A stretch of DNA of 64,000 bases from Thamnidium elegans (Eukaryota > Mucoromycota > Mucoromycetes > Mucorales > Mucoraceae), in contig JAIXMG010000004.1 in NCBI GenBank assembly GCA_025201345.1, positions 868,001-932,000 on the forward strand, written 5' to 3'. The position numbers were made by a program, and so were the translations under genes. Below the pieces are notes generated by a model. That model ran no database searches, had not been told where the DNA came from, and worked only from the letters and a program-made list of their open reading frames with translations. This document shows, piece by piece, positions 12,340 to 23,333 of the stretch. Within the stretch, counting starts at the first letter, position 1; each line of letters begins with the position of its first letter.

Positions 12340-13705
12340 ATGATATTCATTGCGTTATTTATTTTACTATTAAGTTCAAGTCTATGTTTTGGTAGATATA
12401 AATAATTTTGTGTGGCTGAAATAAAATTTTAATATATCCCTATAATAGCTCAACAAAAACCCGGTAAATATACTAGCGAATAACAGTTTTTTTTTAAAAA
12501 AAGAAAAAAAAAACCTTGTACTTATATTTACAAGTCGTGTTATGGCATGGCATGGGGGACGATTGTTGTAATCCTGAATCCATGGGTAGAGTAAAGGCTT
12601 TGCTAGAAACTCAATTACCGGGAACTTTTATTTACAGTGTAAGAGTGGGTGATACAACTGATAGTGACCATAAAGCAGGTTTCTTTGGAAAAATGAATGA
12701 TCAGGTTGACGCTGTGTGTGAGGAATTATCTAATATACCTGAATTAATGAATGGATTTAATGCGATTGGATTCTCTCAGGTAAGAAAATACATTTGTAAT
12801 AAGAAGGATGACATCTCACAAAAAAAAAGGGTGGATTGCTTTTAAGGTACAAAAAATGCATTTATATAAAAAGATTGGAGCAGCAGAAAAAGAATTCCCC
12901 TTGAAAAAAAAAGTAATATTTGGTTAAATTATTATTATTAATATTCAGAACTTATGTGGAACGATGTAATCGACCAGCTATTCATCGCTTGATTACGTTT
13001 GGATCACCACATGGAGGTTTGTTATTATATTTATATTAGTCAAGTATAAAATTTTAAATTTATATAAAGGTGTATCTGATATTCCAAACTGTATGAATCC
13101 AAGAGATTTTACATGTCGATTAATGAGATCTATGGTTAAAAGTGGAGTATATTCAAATTATATTCAAAATAGAATTATTCAGGCACAGTATTATAGAGAT
13201 AAAGGCTATCTTGAAAAGAATCAATTTTTACCTTTTATAAATAATGAATCAATTGAAAAGAATGAAACTTACAAGGAAAATATACAGTCTCTTGATAAGC
13301 TTATTTTAATAAGATTTAGTGAAGATGTTATGATTAAACCTGGATTCACTGCAGTAAGATTAATAATCGAAAAAATAAAATAGAAATACTAAACTATTAA
13401 ATTAGTGGTTTTGGATAGATAACGATCAAGGTGAACTCGTGCCATTACAGAACCAGACACTTTATCAAAATGATTGGCTTGGGTTAAAGTGTTTGAATAA
13501 TTTAGGACGTCTAGAATTTTTAGTATGTCCAGGACAGCATGTAAGGGGACATAAAAAATGTGTTTTACCTGTATTGACGACAATCTTGCTTTTTTTTCTT
13601 TTTTTTCTTTTTTAGATGCAAATAAGTGATGAATATTTAAATGATAAAGTTATTCAACCTTATTTGATTGAACATAAAAAGAAACAAATGATTAAACAAG
13701 ACTAA
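12340..13705 (+). CDS. PPT1: Palmitoyl-protein thioesterase (PPT1 family), secreted/vacuolar-lysosomal
   Basis: Eight exons: 12340-12391, 12449-12463, 12535-12779, 12830-12846, 12949-13016, 13070-13353, 13406-13540, 13616-13705; about 301 residues. The first exon is a signal peptide (MIFIALFILLLSSSLCFG). Next come 'VVLWHGMGDDCCNP' (oxyanion region), 'NAIGFSQGG' with nucleophile about Ser103, 'YVERCNRPAIHRLITFGSPH', 'GVSDIPNCMNP', Asp about 218 in 'SEDVMIKP' and His about 272 in 'VCPGQH', the classic Ser-Asp-His triad. The enzyme removes S-linked fatty acyl groups from proteins during lysosomal turnover. Exons 2 (15 nt) and 4 (17 nt) are micro-exons; without exon 4 the conserved GG after the catalytic Ser is lost. 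A 39-nt T tract follows the stop codon. Confidence 0.93.
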
Positions 13706-13731
13706 ACAATACATTTTCCCAAATCTGACAA

Positions 13732-13737
<6 letters not shown>

Positions 13738-13777
<40 letters not shown>
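13738..13777. repeat. Homopolymer T tract, about 39-40 nt
   Basis: Lies between the thioesterase stop codon and the secreted-protein gene. Other long A/T tracts: about 3187-3217, 30653-30679, 39920-39948, 41381-41414, 44252-44289, 62679-62711. Confidence 0.9.
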
Positions 13778-13778
<1 letters not shown>

Positions 13779-13863
13779 TATAAATTTCTCCTCTTTTTTT
13801 TTTCTTTTTCTTTTTTCTTTCTTCTTTTGTATAATTAAAAACAATAATAATAATAAAAAAAAA

Positions 13864-14808
13864 ATGAAGACATTTATAATTCTCTTTTTATTCAGTTTGG
13901 TATCATTCGTTTATAATTTACCCATCACTATAGAAACAAAATCAGAAAGTACTAGCACAAAAAGTATACTAACAACAACAACAATAACAACAACAACAAC
14001 AACAACAACAACATCTTCAACAACAATACCGACAATAATAGAGAATAAATGTCCAGATACAGAATACGGTATACCAGTTGAAAGATTTGCGCAACTAGTA
14101 TCAACACATTGGCAATTTGACCACTTGGACGCAATAAAGTCTGGAACATATAAAATTATTTCACAATTATTTCAAGAACATATCAAAATCAGTATTGAAG
14201 CAACAAATAACGATAATGATAATAAACAACCATTTATTAACAATCAAAGACAAAAGTCATTTAATACAGTAAGAAGTTCTTCATGGGATACAATGATGGA
14301 TTTAGAGATTTTACATGCTCAAATATTTGGTGCCATTCAAGCACATACTGAAGGTAGTTTACATATCGCATGGGATCGACTATCTGATAAATTAGGGCAA
14401 CCTGCATTTGAAATGTATATTCGAATGATTTCCTTAAAATATTGTACATTGGACAAAGAAGAAGGATATCTTAGTTCTACTTGTTTAAAAGAAAAGGCTT
14501 CTACTCTATCTTTAGAATTAGATGAATACATTAATTTAAATTTAAATGCAGTATTTATCGCCCTAGAAAAAGATATCTTACCAAATTTATTAGCAAATAC
14601 AAGTAAAGATTTATCCGATGTATTGGCTTATTTCAATCGTTTATTCTTATTAAAAGATAATCAACATTTATATCTACAAGTGACACCTTGGTCAACTGAA
14701 CAATCCGATTTAAAATCAAAGTTACTTCCATTGTTAGAAAGATCCGTGTTAAATGATGATCACTTAACTGACTTTTTTGAAAGTTATGCTTGTCTTTCAC
14801 GGGCTTAG
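13864..14808 (+). CDS. Secreted protein with poly-Thr segment, unknown function
   Basis: Intronless, 314 residues. It begins MKTFIILFLFSLVSFVYN, a clear signal peptide. Residues about 30-58 are a Thr/Ser-rich tract encoded by (ACA)n, a likely O-glycosylated linker. The rest (starting CPDTEYGIPVERFAQLV) is predicted mostly helical, with a Cys pair around 'KYCTLDKEEGYLSSTCL' and a late Cys near the end. I do not recognise the family. Its start lies 158 bp after the thioesterase stop on the same strand, separated by a long T tract. Codon use resembles neighbours, so it is probably a real lineage-specific secreted protein. Confidence 0.72.
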   Translation: MKTFIILFLFSLVSFVYNLPITIETKSESTSTKSILTTTTITTTTTTTTTSSTTIPTIIENKCPDTEYGIPVERFAQLVSTHWQFDHLDAIKSGTYKIISQLFQEHIKISIEATNNDNDNKQPFINNQRQKSFNTVRSSSWDTMMDLEILHAQIFGAIQAHTEGSLHIAWDRLSDKLGQPAFEMYIRMISLKYCTLDKEEGYLSSTCLKEKASTLSLELDEYINLNLNAVFIALEKDILPNLLANTSKDLSDVLAYFNRLFLLKDNQHLYLQVTPWSTEQSDLKSKLLPLLERSVLNDDHLTDFFESYACLSRA

Positions 14809-15475
14809 TTCTATTTGATATATTATTTTATAATAAAACGCTGTATTCAACCCCTCACATAAAAAGGTCTTTTTTTTTTTTTTTTTTTTTGAAGACTATG
14901 CAATGCCCCTCTAAATAGTTTGATCACTCCTTTATTTGTTCTTGTTTATTTAGTTATTTTCAATATGTATATATATACATATATAATAGATCTTTTAAAA
15001 AAGATCCAGATAGTTAAACTTTTTGCTTCAATAATTTATAAATAGACATATCTGTGCTACGATACACACATACAAAAAAAAACAATGACAAATGTTACTG
15101 CCAAACATTTACTAGCCAACGTATTTTGGTATCTAAGCCCTCTCCTTTTTTTTTCGTTGAACCCTTTATGTTACTCCTTCAATATAACTCAATTACATAT
15201 AACGTAAAATACACTCGTAGTTGGGCGACGATCTCCTTTTGTCTACAACTTGTACTAAAAAAGAAACTTTTGTCCCTTATAAACTAAAATTACAAAAAAA
15301 AAAATTTTTTCTCAGCCTCAACAAGTGTTATAAGCCGGAGTGCGGTAGTACACACATATCGTTCACGCATAGTTAGACACGACAAGCATATTTTTAGACG
15401 TGATTTATACATGTATTTTTTTTCTTTTTTTTTAAAAAAAAAAATATTTCTTTTTATTTTTAAGAAAAAAGAAAT
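14809..15475. other. Intergenic region between convergent secreted-protein and uL30 genes
   Basis: AT-rich 3' flanks of two convergent genes, with AATAAAA about 20 bp after the secreted-protein stop and a T run at about 14871-14890. No gene seen. Confidence 0.5.
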
Positions 15476-16339
15476 TTAGTTCATAGATTGAACCAAGTTG
15501 TTGATAAAGTGTTCACGGTTACCGGTATCACCACCTTCAACAAAGTGAAGGAACTTACGAGGTCTCCACATATTCTTTGGGTTAGAGAGCTTGAAAGGCC
15601 AAAGGAAGTTGGAGGCTTCCTTAAAATGAGGTCCAACTGTAGCGATTTCGTGAATAAGATCTTCAACACAGATGATACCATATTTACCAAGAACTTGTTC
15701 AATAACAGAATTATCATGGATAGGAATACGTTGCTTATTAACTTTACCATATCCGCGCTTATAAATCAATTCACGGATAGTCTTCAAGTTAGGATAACCA
15801 TATGTGACATAAGGTTGAATCAATTGAAGCATCTCGGAAGTAGCCTTGTTGAGACGAATAAAGACACCATTGTTAATTTGCAAAAGACGAAGTAATTGAA
15901 GGACCTTACGGGGTTTGGGTGCAATCTTGTTGATACCACGGATACGAACAACGAATACAAGCTTCTCTTGTGCGGGAACGTAGTAGTTACCTTGAGCCTT
16001 AGCTTGACGACGAAGACGGATTTCGTTACGAGCTGCTGCCTTGTATTCAGCATCATATTTGGCAGCACGCTTAAAGATTTCACGACGCTTAGCGAGTTTA
16101 GCCTACAAAAAGTATACTTAGTATTTTTGTTTGTTTGTTTGTTTTATTTTACAAACCTTGCGGAGCTCTGCCTTTTCTGCTGCAAGAGCCTCAGCAGCCT
16201 TGGCACAAGACTTGTTCTTTTTCAAGAGAGTCTCGGGGACAAGGACGTCATTGACAGTAGGAACGTTGCTAAAAGAAAAAGTTTAGTTTTCATTATATAT
16301 ATATATATACACGTATAAAATAACTTACTAAGCAACCAT
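15476..16339 (-). CDS. RPL7: 60S ribosomal protein uL30 (L7)
   Basis: Exons 16339-16329 (11 nt), 16268-16157 and 16102-15476; 249 residues, normal for eukaryotic L7. It starts [19 protein letters not shown], followed by the Lys/Arg/Ala-rich eukaryotic extension and then the uL30 fold: '[18 protein letters not shown]', '[18 protein letters not shown]', '[20 protein letters not shown]', and the C-terminal '[18 protein letters not shown]'. It is part of the large ribosomal subunit. Codon use is the most biased in the window (TTC, AAG, GGT), as expected for high expression. The very short first coding exon mirrors the eL14 gene. Confidence 0.97.
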
Positions 16340-16472
16340 GTTAATAATACCAATGTAAAAAGAAAGAGCCAATACTAATCAAAAAGTCGAGAACAAAAAA
16401 TTTAAGAAAAAAAAAAAAGTGGCTTATAGTCTGTAATTTAATTTGTTTTCTATTGTTTTTTTCTATTTTATT

Positions 16473-17618
16473 TTAATTGATACGTATAGGTTTCCTTTGA
16501 ACCCAAGTGTTATTGGATTCATTTAAAGATTGATTTCTTTTAATGGCTGTTTGTTCTTCAACGATTTTTTTCTTTGTGTTACTACTACGGAATAGGAAAT
16601 TTGGTATAGTTGCTGAACGCTTTTTCTTTGGGATTAGCGTAACAGATCGGACTTCGTCGGTAAAAGAATTATCATCAGATGAAGTGTCAGATATCAAGCC
16701 TGGTGGTGATAATATATTACTGGGGTTTGTGTCTTGTAAATTGTATATATTATTTTGTGTCTCTATGGTATTATTTTGAAAGTTATGCAGTGTTCCTTCC
16801 ATTGCATTAACCATATCCTATAATTACTCAGTTTTAAAAAAAAATTGATGCATTTAAAATAATATTTGCATTAACTTACGCTTATTCTTTGAATTAATTC
16901 TTCTGAATTCTCTTTACTGCTAGATACACTTTCAAGTGCTGCTTTGTTTGCAATCTAAAAAAAAAAGAGTTTTTACTAGGTGAACTTTTTTTTTTACTGC
17001 AAAAAAATAACCCTTACTTACTTCCGCATTGTTACACAGTAAACTTGTAGTACTTGTAGGCTGATGAATTGCAAGTGGTTGTATTGGTTGACCTAATTGC
17101 TGTCTTAATAATTGATTTTCTTGTTCTAATTGTATAATAATATCAAGGTTATCATTTGTCTGATCTACTTGTACTTTAGTTATCGCTTTTAATTCTGCTT
17201 CATGTTGTTTAATTAAAAAGTGTTCGCGATCTTATATATAAAATTAATACGTAAAAAAAATAATTATAATAGCAAACGTACCTAGTAACTTTTGCTGCGT
17301 CTCTTTGTACGCATTTTCATATTCCGTTGCCTTTTTTTTCCACTCCATGACAATTGTTTTTAAGTTATTTATAGTAGACTTTTTTTTTAAAAATATAGTC
17401 AGTAACTAAACAGTTTTTTTTTACTATAAATTTTTTACTTCTTTTTGCTCTAATGTTTTTTGACAATTGGAAAGATCATTATACCATCTTCGTTCTCTAT
17501 CAGATAATCCTTCGTAGCTTGTATCTAATAAAGACTGAATTGCATCAGATACGTTGATATATTTTGTACTAGTTGAAGGTGTAGGTGGCAATGCTCTTTT
17601 TTGTTGTGATTTGTTCAT
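16473..17618 (-). CDS. Coiled-coil protein, unknown function
   Basis: Five exons: 17618-17439, 17378-17282, 17230-17022, 16954-16880, 16817-16473, all with GT-AG introns and compatible phases; 301 residues. The N terminus MNKSQQKRALPPTPSTSTKY is Pro/Ser/Thr-rich. Residues about 40-145 form a strong coiled coil (for example 'IIIQLEQENQLLRQQLGQ'). The C-terminal third is Ser/Asn-rich and basic with a possible nuclear signal (IPKKKRSATIPN). No family recognised; a cytoskeletal, kinetochore or transcription-associated scaffold is possible but unproven. It shares an upstream region with the NADH dehydrogenase 3' end and lies tail to head with uL30. Confidence 0.75.
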
Positions 17619-18037
17619 TTTAAAAGTAAAGAAAAAAAAAGAAAAAAGAAAGAAAACGCAAACATTAGTCTTATTTTATACTCGCTCTCTTTTTTCGGTC
17701 ATTTGTTTTTAAACTTGGCGCGTATGTAAATTCCTTTTTAGGACATGTCAGAGAAAACATTTGGAAAAAAAGGCTGATTATCCCTCATTATTTGAAAACG
17801 CCATATTAGGTAACCAAAAAGTATGCGAGTTGTCATTATGTCGACTTTTATTCCGCATACATATAATCTAAATAACTTGACGCAATAGTTATGTAAAAAA
17901 AAAAAAGTCTTTTTTTTAGTGTAAAAAAAAAAAAAATTAATTTATGTAATGTAATGGAAAAAAAATAAAAATAGTGTGTTTCTAAATAATATTGAAAAAA
18001 GAGAAAGAGATAATAAAATGCATAAAAAGAGAGTTAT
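17619..18037. other. Intergenic spacer between NADH dehydrogenase and coiled-coil gene
   Basis: About 420 bp of AT-rich sequence holding the coiled-coil gene promoter (near 17620-17800) and the 3' flank of the NADH dehydrogenase. No gene seen. Confidence 0.5.
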
Positions 18038-19897
18038 TTACTCTCTGGAGATATCACGACCCCAGAAAGTCTTCTTGGTCCAATCAGTAATGACTAACCA
18101 TCTGTTACGAGCAGAGAACAAGTTAGAAATATAAGCAGAACGCCAGAAAGCGTAAGTAGCAACACCACCAGCAGCGACGTTACCAGGACCGAAAGGTACA
18201 TCAGCAATAGCCTTATCAGAACCAATATAACAGAGAGAACCTTGATGAGAGTAATGGAAAGGCTTAATATCTTGAGCCTTTTGTAACTTACGAGCCTTCT
18301 TGGCCTTTTCTTCGGCAGTAGCTGCATTTTCTAATTCATTCTCATATTGCTCGGTAGCATGTAATTGAGCAAACACACGAGCCAAGTATTTACCTTGTTG
18401 AGCAGCAACTTGTGCAGTAGGAGCATACTTGGTAGCAGTAGCATCACCAAGAGCGTAAATGTCATTGGCGCCAGCCATTCTGAGCCAGTCATCAACAGCT
18501 AAACCACGACGGATATTTTGTGTCTCGGGATGTTGAGCCATCAAGTTTCTAATTAAAGGACGGGTAGTGTTACCAGTAGCCCAAACTAATAAACCGTAAG
18601 GCATAGCTTCCTTCTCTCCGCTAGGTCCTTGTACAATAATTTCCTTTTCCTTTACTTCCTTGACCATGGTCTTGGTGTGAAGAGAAATATGTTGTTCCTT
18701 AAAGGTAGATTCAGTATAATCAATTAATTGCTTGGAGAAAGCGGGAAGAACGTTGGGCATAGCTTCAATAAGGGTAATCTTAATTTTACCAACGAGTTCT
18801 ATGTTTCATATAAGTACTTTGCCGAAATAGATAACTACTACTATTACTTACCAGGATACCAAGCACTTAAATCTTCGGCAAGGAAATCGTGAAGTTCGGC
18901 AGCATATTCAATACCAGTGGGACCACCACCAACAACAACCATATGTAACAAACGTTCAATTTCTTCAGGAGCTTGACCAGGGAAAGCAGCAGTCTCAATA
19001 CAATCCATCAACTTGGTACGAATCTTTTGAGCATCCCAAACTTCCTTCAAGAAACAGCCATACTCCTCAACACCCTTAATACCAAAAGTTTGACTTTGGG
19101 CACCAACACCTACAACCAAATAATCGTAAGGAATAGTGCTTGTGGCTCTATCACCCTTTACTTCGGAGTTATCTATGTACACACGCGTTATGACTCAATT
19201 CAAGATTATAAATAAAAAATAAAAAAAAAAACTTACCAACAATGGTGATGATCTTCTTGTCAGAATCAATCTCTGTACATTCAGCTTCATAAACCTTGAC
19301 CTCATTAGGCTTGTGACGGGTAATGAAACGAATAGGTTCAACCAAAGAACGATGATCAATAGTACCAACAGTGGTAGAAGGTAAAAGAGGTGTGAACAAG
19401 AAATAGTTACGAGGAGAAACAACGACAACGTTATAAAGTTCGGTATCAATGGATTTCAAGAAAGATGTACTAGCCCAGCCACTACCAAGGATGACAATAG
19501 TCTTTTTGCTAGAATCAGCGGGAATAGGGTTCATAACAGGATGAGAGTGCTCATACATGTCTATAATTTTTCTTTTTTAGAAAAAAAAACCGAGCATTTT
19601 TTTTTTTATTTTTTATATATGTATAAACTTACTGTAGAAAGTAAAACCAATAAAACCTACAGTACCAATCTTGGTAACATTCTTAATGGCCTTCCACTTG
19701 GAGTAAGTCTTCTTGGGAGCTTCAGTGGCAGTAGAATTAAATCTTTGTTGTAAGGTACGTCTTACTGTAGGTGCTTGGCGATAAGCAGCTAATATAATTT
19801 TTTTTTTTTAAAAAAAAAAAAACTGATAAGATCTCTGACTAATAATTGTATAAATTTTTTATTTACCTCTTAACACTTGACGAGTAGTGGACTGCAT
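18038..19897 (-). CDS. NDE1: Alternative (type II) NADH:ubiquinone oxidoreductase, mitochondrial
   Basis: Five exons: 19897-19867, 19788-19633, 19560-19237, 19172-18852, 18798-18038; 530 residues. The basic presequence [18 protein letters not shown] is followed by a hydrophobic segment ([15 protein letters not shown]), typical of external enzymes anchored in the inner membrane. The FAD-binding Rossmann motif is '[15 protein letters not shown]', followed by '[15 protein letters not shown]'; the NADH-binding motif is '[17 protein letters not shown]'; the second FAD contact is '[12 protein letters not shown]'. The C terminus '[14 protein letters not shown]' is the membrane-associating helix region seen in NDI/NDE proteins. 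It oxidises NADH and reduces ubiquinone without pumping protons. No EF hand is present; an Ala/Glu/Lys helical insert lies near the usual EF-hand position, so Ca2+ control is not expected. NDE versus NDI is inferred from the TM segment. Confidence 0.94.
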
Positions 19898-21001
19898 TTT
19901 TTTTTAAAAAAATATAAAATAGATTAAATGAGAAAGAAAAAGGAAAAGAAGACGAAAATACGGGAAAACAAAGGGAAATGAAAAAAAAAAAAATCACACA
20001 GGGGGTCACGTATAGGTAGTCCGATTAAAATTATTTGACAATTAAAACTTCCGTCCCCGCAAAAAAAAGTTTATTTTGAATCATTTGAACGTAAATATTT
20101 GTTTTACAAATTTGTTTATTCACTTTGTATCTAATTTAACGGAGAATTTATAAAGAATAAAAGAAACGCGTTGATAATTCTCTCTCTCTCTCTTTAAAAA
20201 GCAATAGAGTGACTTCTTGGGCTTTTTTTCTTGTATCACTGTAAATTGATTTTCCCATGATCAAATCTAGTAAACAATTCCTCTAATTAGGTAATGATTA
20301 CATTCAAGATAGCACCCTATCCAGATTCTGTGCGAAAGATCATTTCAGTTAAATCTAAGCGCACATAAAATCATATATAGAAACTCTGAATGCATTATTT
20401 TTGTTATATTATTTTGCACATGGTCCTAGCTATCAGGCATCACTTTCTATCGCTATGATACATACATATAATACGTACCTTTTTTTTTAAAAAAAAAAAA
20501 AATATTGACAGCTACTAAAACCTGTCCAAAGAGCCACGCTCTCGCGAAATAAATTTAAATGAGCTGATAATTTTATTATCTTTACTCCACACTTCATTTC
20601 CTTAAAAGTACTATCCCCATTCTTTTGCAACCTAAACATCAAGGTATGTAAAAGTAGAAAGAAAAGAGCGCCTTCAATCAACCGGTACTTTAATGTGTAT
20701 TTAAGCTAGCAAACTAGCTACTAAAAGTTTACTAGTTTTCTAACTTGCGAACAAACTAAACCTTTTTTGTATCGAATATATCTGAAAATTGCATAAATAC
20801 AATTCGTGAAAATATGATAATGTTATATATATATGATTTATTTTATATGGTGTATATATATGTGTAGAAAAAAAAAAGAAAAGAAAAAGAGTATTCAAAA
20901 TAAATAATAATATATACGAAAAGAGAAAGGATGTAGAAAGAAGAAAAAAAAAAGTGATGTTTGAGGGGGGATATATGCTATTTTTGTTACATTTTTTTTT
21001 T
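19898..21001. other. Intergenic region, NADH dehydrogenase promoter and desaturase 3' flank
   Basis: 1.1 kb of AT-rich sequence with a short (TC)n run near 20179. The 20740-21001 side is T/A-rich 3' flank of the desaturase. No gene supported. Confidence 0.5.
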
Positions 21002-22501
21002 TTACTTATTTTTGTAGAATTGAGCCGACTTGGTATCGTATTCAAGAGAGTCATCATAGTTAGAAGCAGTGGCATCAGCTTCGGTCATGACCTGCATACC
21101 ATTGCGAAGAACACCAACACGAAGTGAAGTTAACAAGTTACGAGCACCGTTACTATGGTTATAGACACCACCGTTGAAAGATGTTGTCATATCCTTACCA
21201 ACAGCAGTAGAGAGGTACTTGGTTCCACCAGGATGTTCATGCATAAAGTTCTCGATATCATAAAGAATACCTTCGAGCAAAACCCATTTCTTATTATCGT
21301 TTAACACAAGAGATTGGAATTCTTCCCATGAATAAATAGGCAAATCCTTGATAGGTGTACCGTAAGTTAACTTTCCTTGTTCAGCACGAATACGCTTTTC
21401 TTCCATAAAGAGACGACCTTTAGTAACTTCGTTAGTAGGGAATTGCTTTAAATCGTATGCAAGACCGAACCAAGACATGCAGATAATGAGCCACTTGGTA
21501 GGATCATATTGGCCAAATTTAATAGCGTTACGGTAATCTTGAGGGAATTGATGATGGAAGTTGTGGTAACCTTCACCTAAGGTACAAATAGCAGTAATCC
21601 AACTATCACGAGGAGTATTATGATCATCAAAAGTGGATTCGCCTAAATAATGTGCTAAACTGTTAACGCAGAAAGTAGCATGATGAACAAAGACAAGACG
21701 GAGAACACCGGCGTAGAAATAACCACCCTAAAAAAAAATAAAGAAGTTAGTTTTTTTTTCAAAATGATACGATGGCGGATTTTTAAAACTTACCCTGAAA
21801 TCACCCCAACCGAAGCCAGCAACTAAAGTGGGGAAGATGAACCCCATACCAAGTGCAAAGAATGGATAAAATTTGTGTTGGAAAGCTACGACAGGATCAG
21901 CTTTAAGATCAGCTACATCAGCGTAACCAATACGGTTCTTGGGACGGTTAACTAACATCCAACCAAAGTGAGAGAAAAAGAAACCACGATGAGCACTATA
22001 AGGATCTTTATCGGTATCAGTCCATCTATCAATGAAACATTATATGAGTTAAAATTTGTTTTAGAATAATTAGTAGTAATAATAATAATAAAAATACCTG
22101 TGATGAGCACGATGACCTCTAGACCACCAATAGATAGAACCTTCAACAGCACCGGCACCGGCAAGACTCATGAACCAACGATAGAGAGTGGTACCACGAT
22201 AAGCACGATGAGACCACATACGATGGTAACCAGCAGTAATACCGAGACCAGTAATGAAATAATATACAATAGTCCAGATCAAAGTCTTTTGGCTTAATTC
22301 TGTAGTAAGAATACCGTACAAAGCGATCAAAGGAGTAGCTAAGAGTAAGATGGCTTGAGGCCAATTGACGAATTTTGTCCAATTCTTTGAGGTAACAGGT
22401 TGATCAAAGAGAGGAGGCATGTTTGTCTTGGGAAGGGGAGGCTTCATAGCCTCCGTCTTTGTACAATCGCTTGTTGAAGTTACTGTTTGTACGTTGGACA
22501 T
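21002..22501 (-). CDS. OLE1: Stearoyl-CoA delta-9 desaturase with C-terminal cytochrome b5 domain
   Basis: Exons 22501-22098, 22025-21794, 21727-21002; 453 residues. The three His clusters that bind the di-iron centre are all present: HRMWSH (from about residue 93), HRAHHR (about 130-135) and HNFHH (about 267-271). Hydrophobic membrane spans are about 47-65 and 74-92 plus two more after the second His box. The cytochrome b5 domain has 'ENFMHEHPGGTKYL' (heme His about 377) and a second His in 'VYNHSNGA', the fungal OLE1 fusion. It acts in the ER, turning stearoyl- and palmitoyl-CoA into monounsaturated forms using electrons from its own b5 domain. The start ATG lies in a good context before 'SNVQTVTSTSD'. 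Confidence 0.97.
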
Positions 22502-23333
22502 TTGTTTTTCTTCTCTTTTTTTCTGTAAGTGATTCTTTTTCTTTTCTACTGAATTGAATAAAATAATAGAGAAAGGATATATAATATATATATACAAAAA
22601 TAAAAAAGAAAGAAAAGAATGAAGTCTTATCCGAATCTTGAATGGTTCTTTTTGCTTTTATACCAAAAAAAAATCTCGATATGAATTGTTGGGTGCTTGG
22701 GGCATTGTTGGGGTGTAACCATCCAATAGGAAGCTGTGTACAAAATATTTCTGTTATATTACTCTTTTTTTTTTTTTTTTTTTTACTAACAATGGTTAAA
22801 ATTTTAGCATTCTATTCGTTAGATTTTTAACAATTAGATAAATCGAAATATTATTTACCAATGGTAAAGCTTTTTTATCATTTTTCATGTATCTTGGATT
22901 GCCGCTTCAAATATATAGTCAGAAAAAATCATGAGAAGGGTCAGTGACACAGTTGTAATAGAAATGGAGTAATATGTAATCAGCATTTAGTCCTTAAAAA
23001 GATACTGTATCACACCCTCAAAAATACCCAAAAACATGCATTGTCGTAAACACAGGGCCCCAAAAAACATCCCTTACAATAAACTGCTTTTTTTTTAATC
23101 AAGATTTGCTTGTTATACGGAGTTGATGAAGCTCCCCCCCCCCCCCAAATTACTGGATCAAACAAAAACAAAAACCTTTTCCATCTGAAACAAATTGTCC
23201 AAAACAATAGCAGTAGTATACCTTTAAAACTAAGTCGTCATGATGGAATTAACCGAAACATTATTTTAACAAATACATGCAAACTGAAATTTTTTTTATT
23301 TTATATTTTTTTTCTTGTACATACATATTTTCA
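22502..23333. other. Divergent promoter region, desaturase and secreted helical protein
   Basis: About 830 bp between divergent genes. It contains a T tract near 22768-22785 and a C tract of 13 nt at 23134-23146, unusual in this AT-rich setting. The predicted frames in this region are not gene-like. Confidence 0.5.

Noticed and set aside
15488..16318. Two plus-strand frames of 135-140 codons
   Set aside because: Antisense shadows of uL30, whose codon bias makes the opposite strand open.
23277..23333. Upstream in-frame ATG extending the secreted helical protein by 19 residues
   Set aside because: Adds a Phe-rich stretch before an otherwise ideal signal peptide and falls in T-rich leader.
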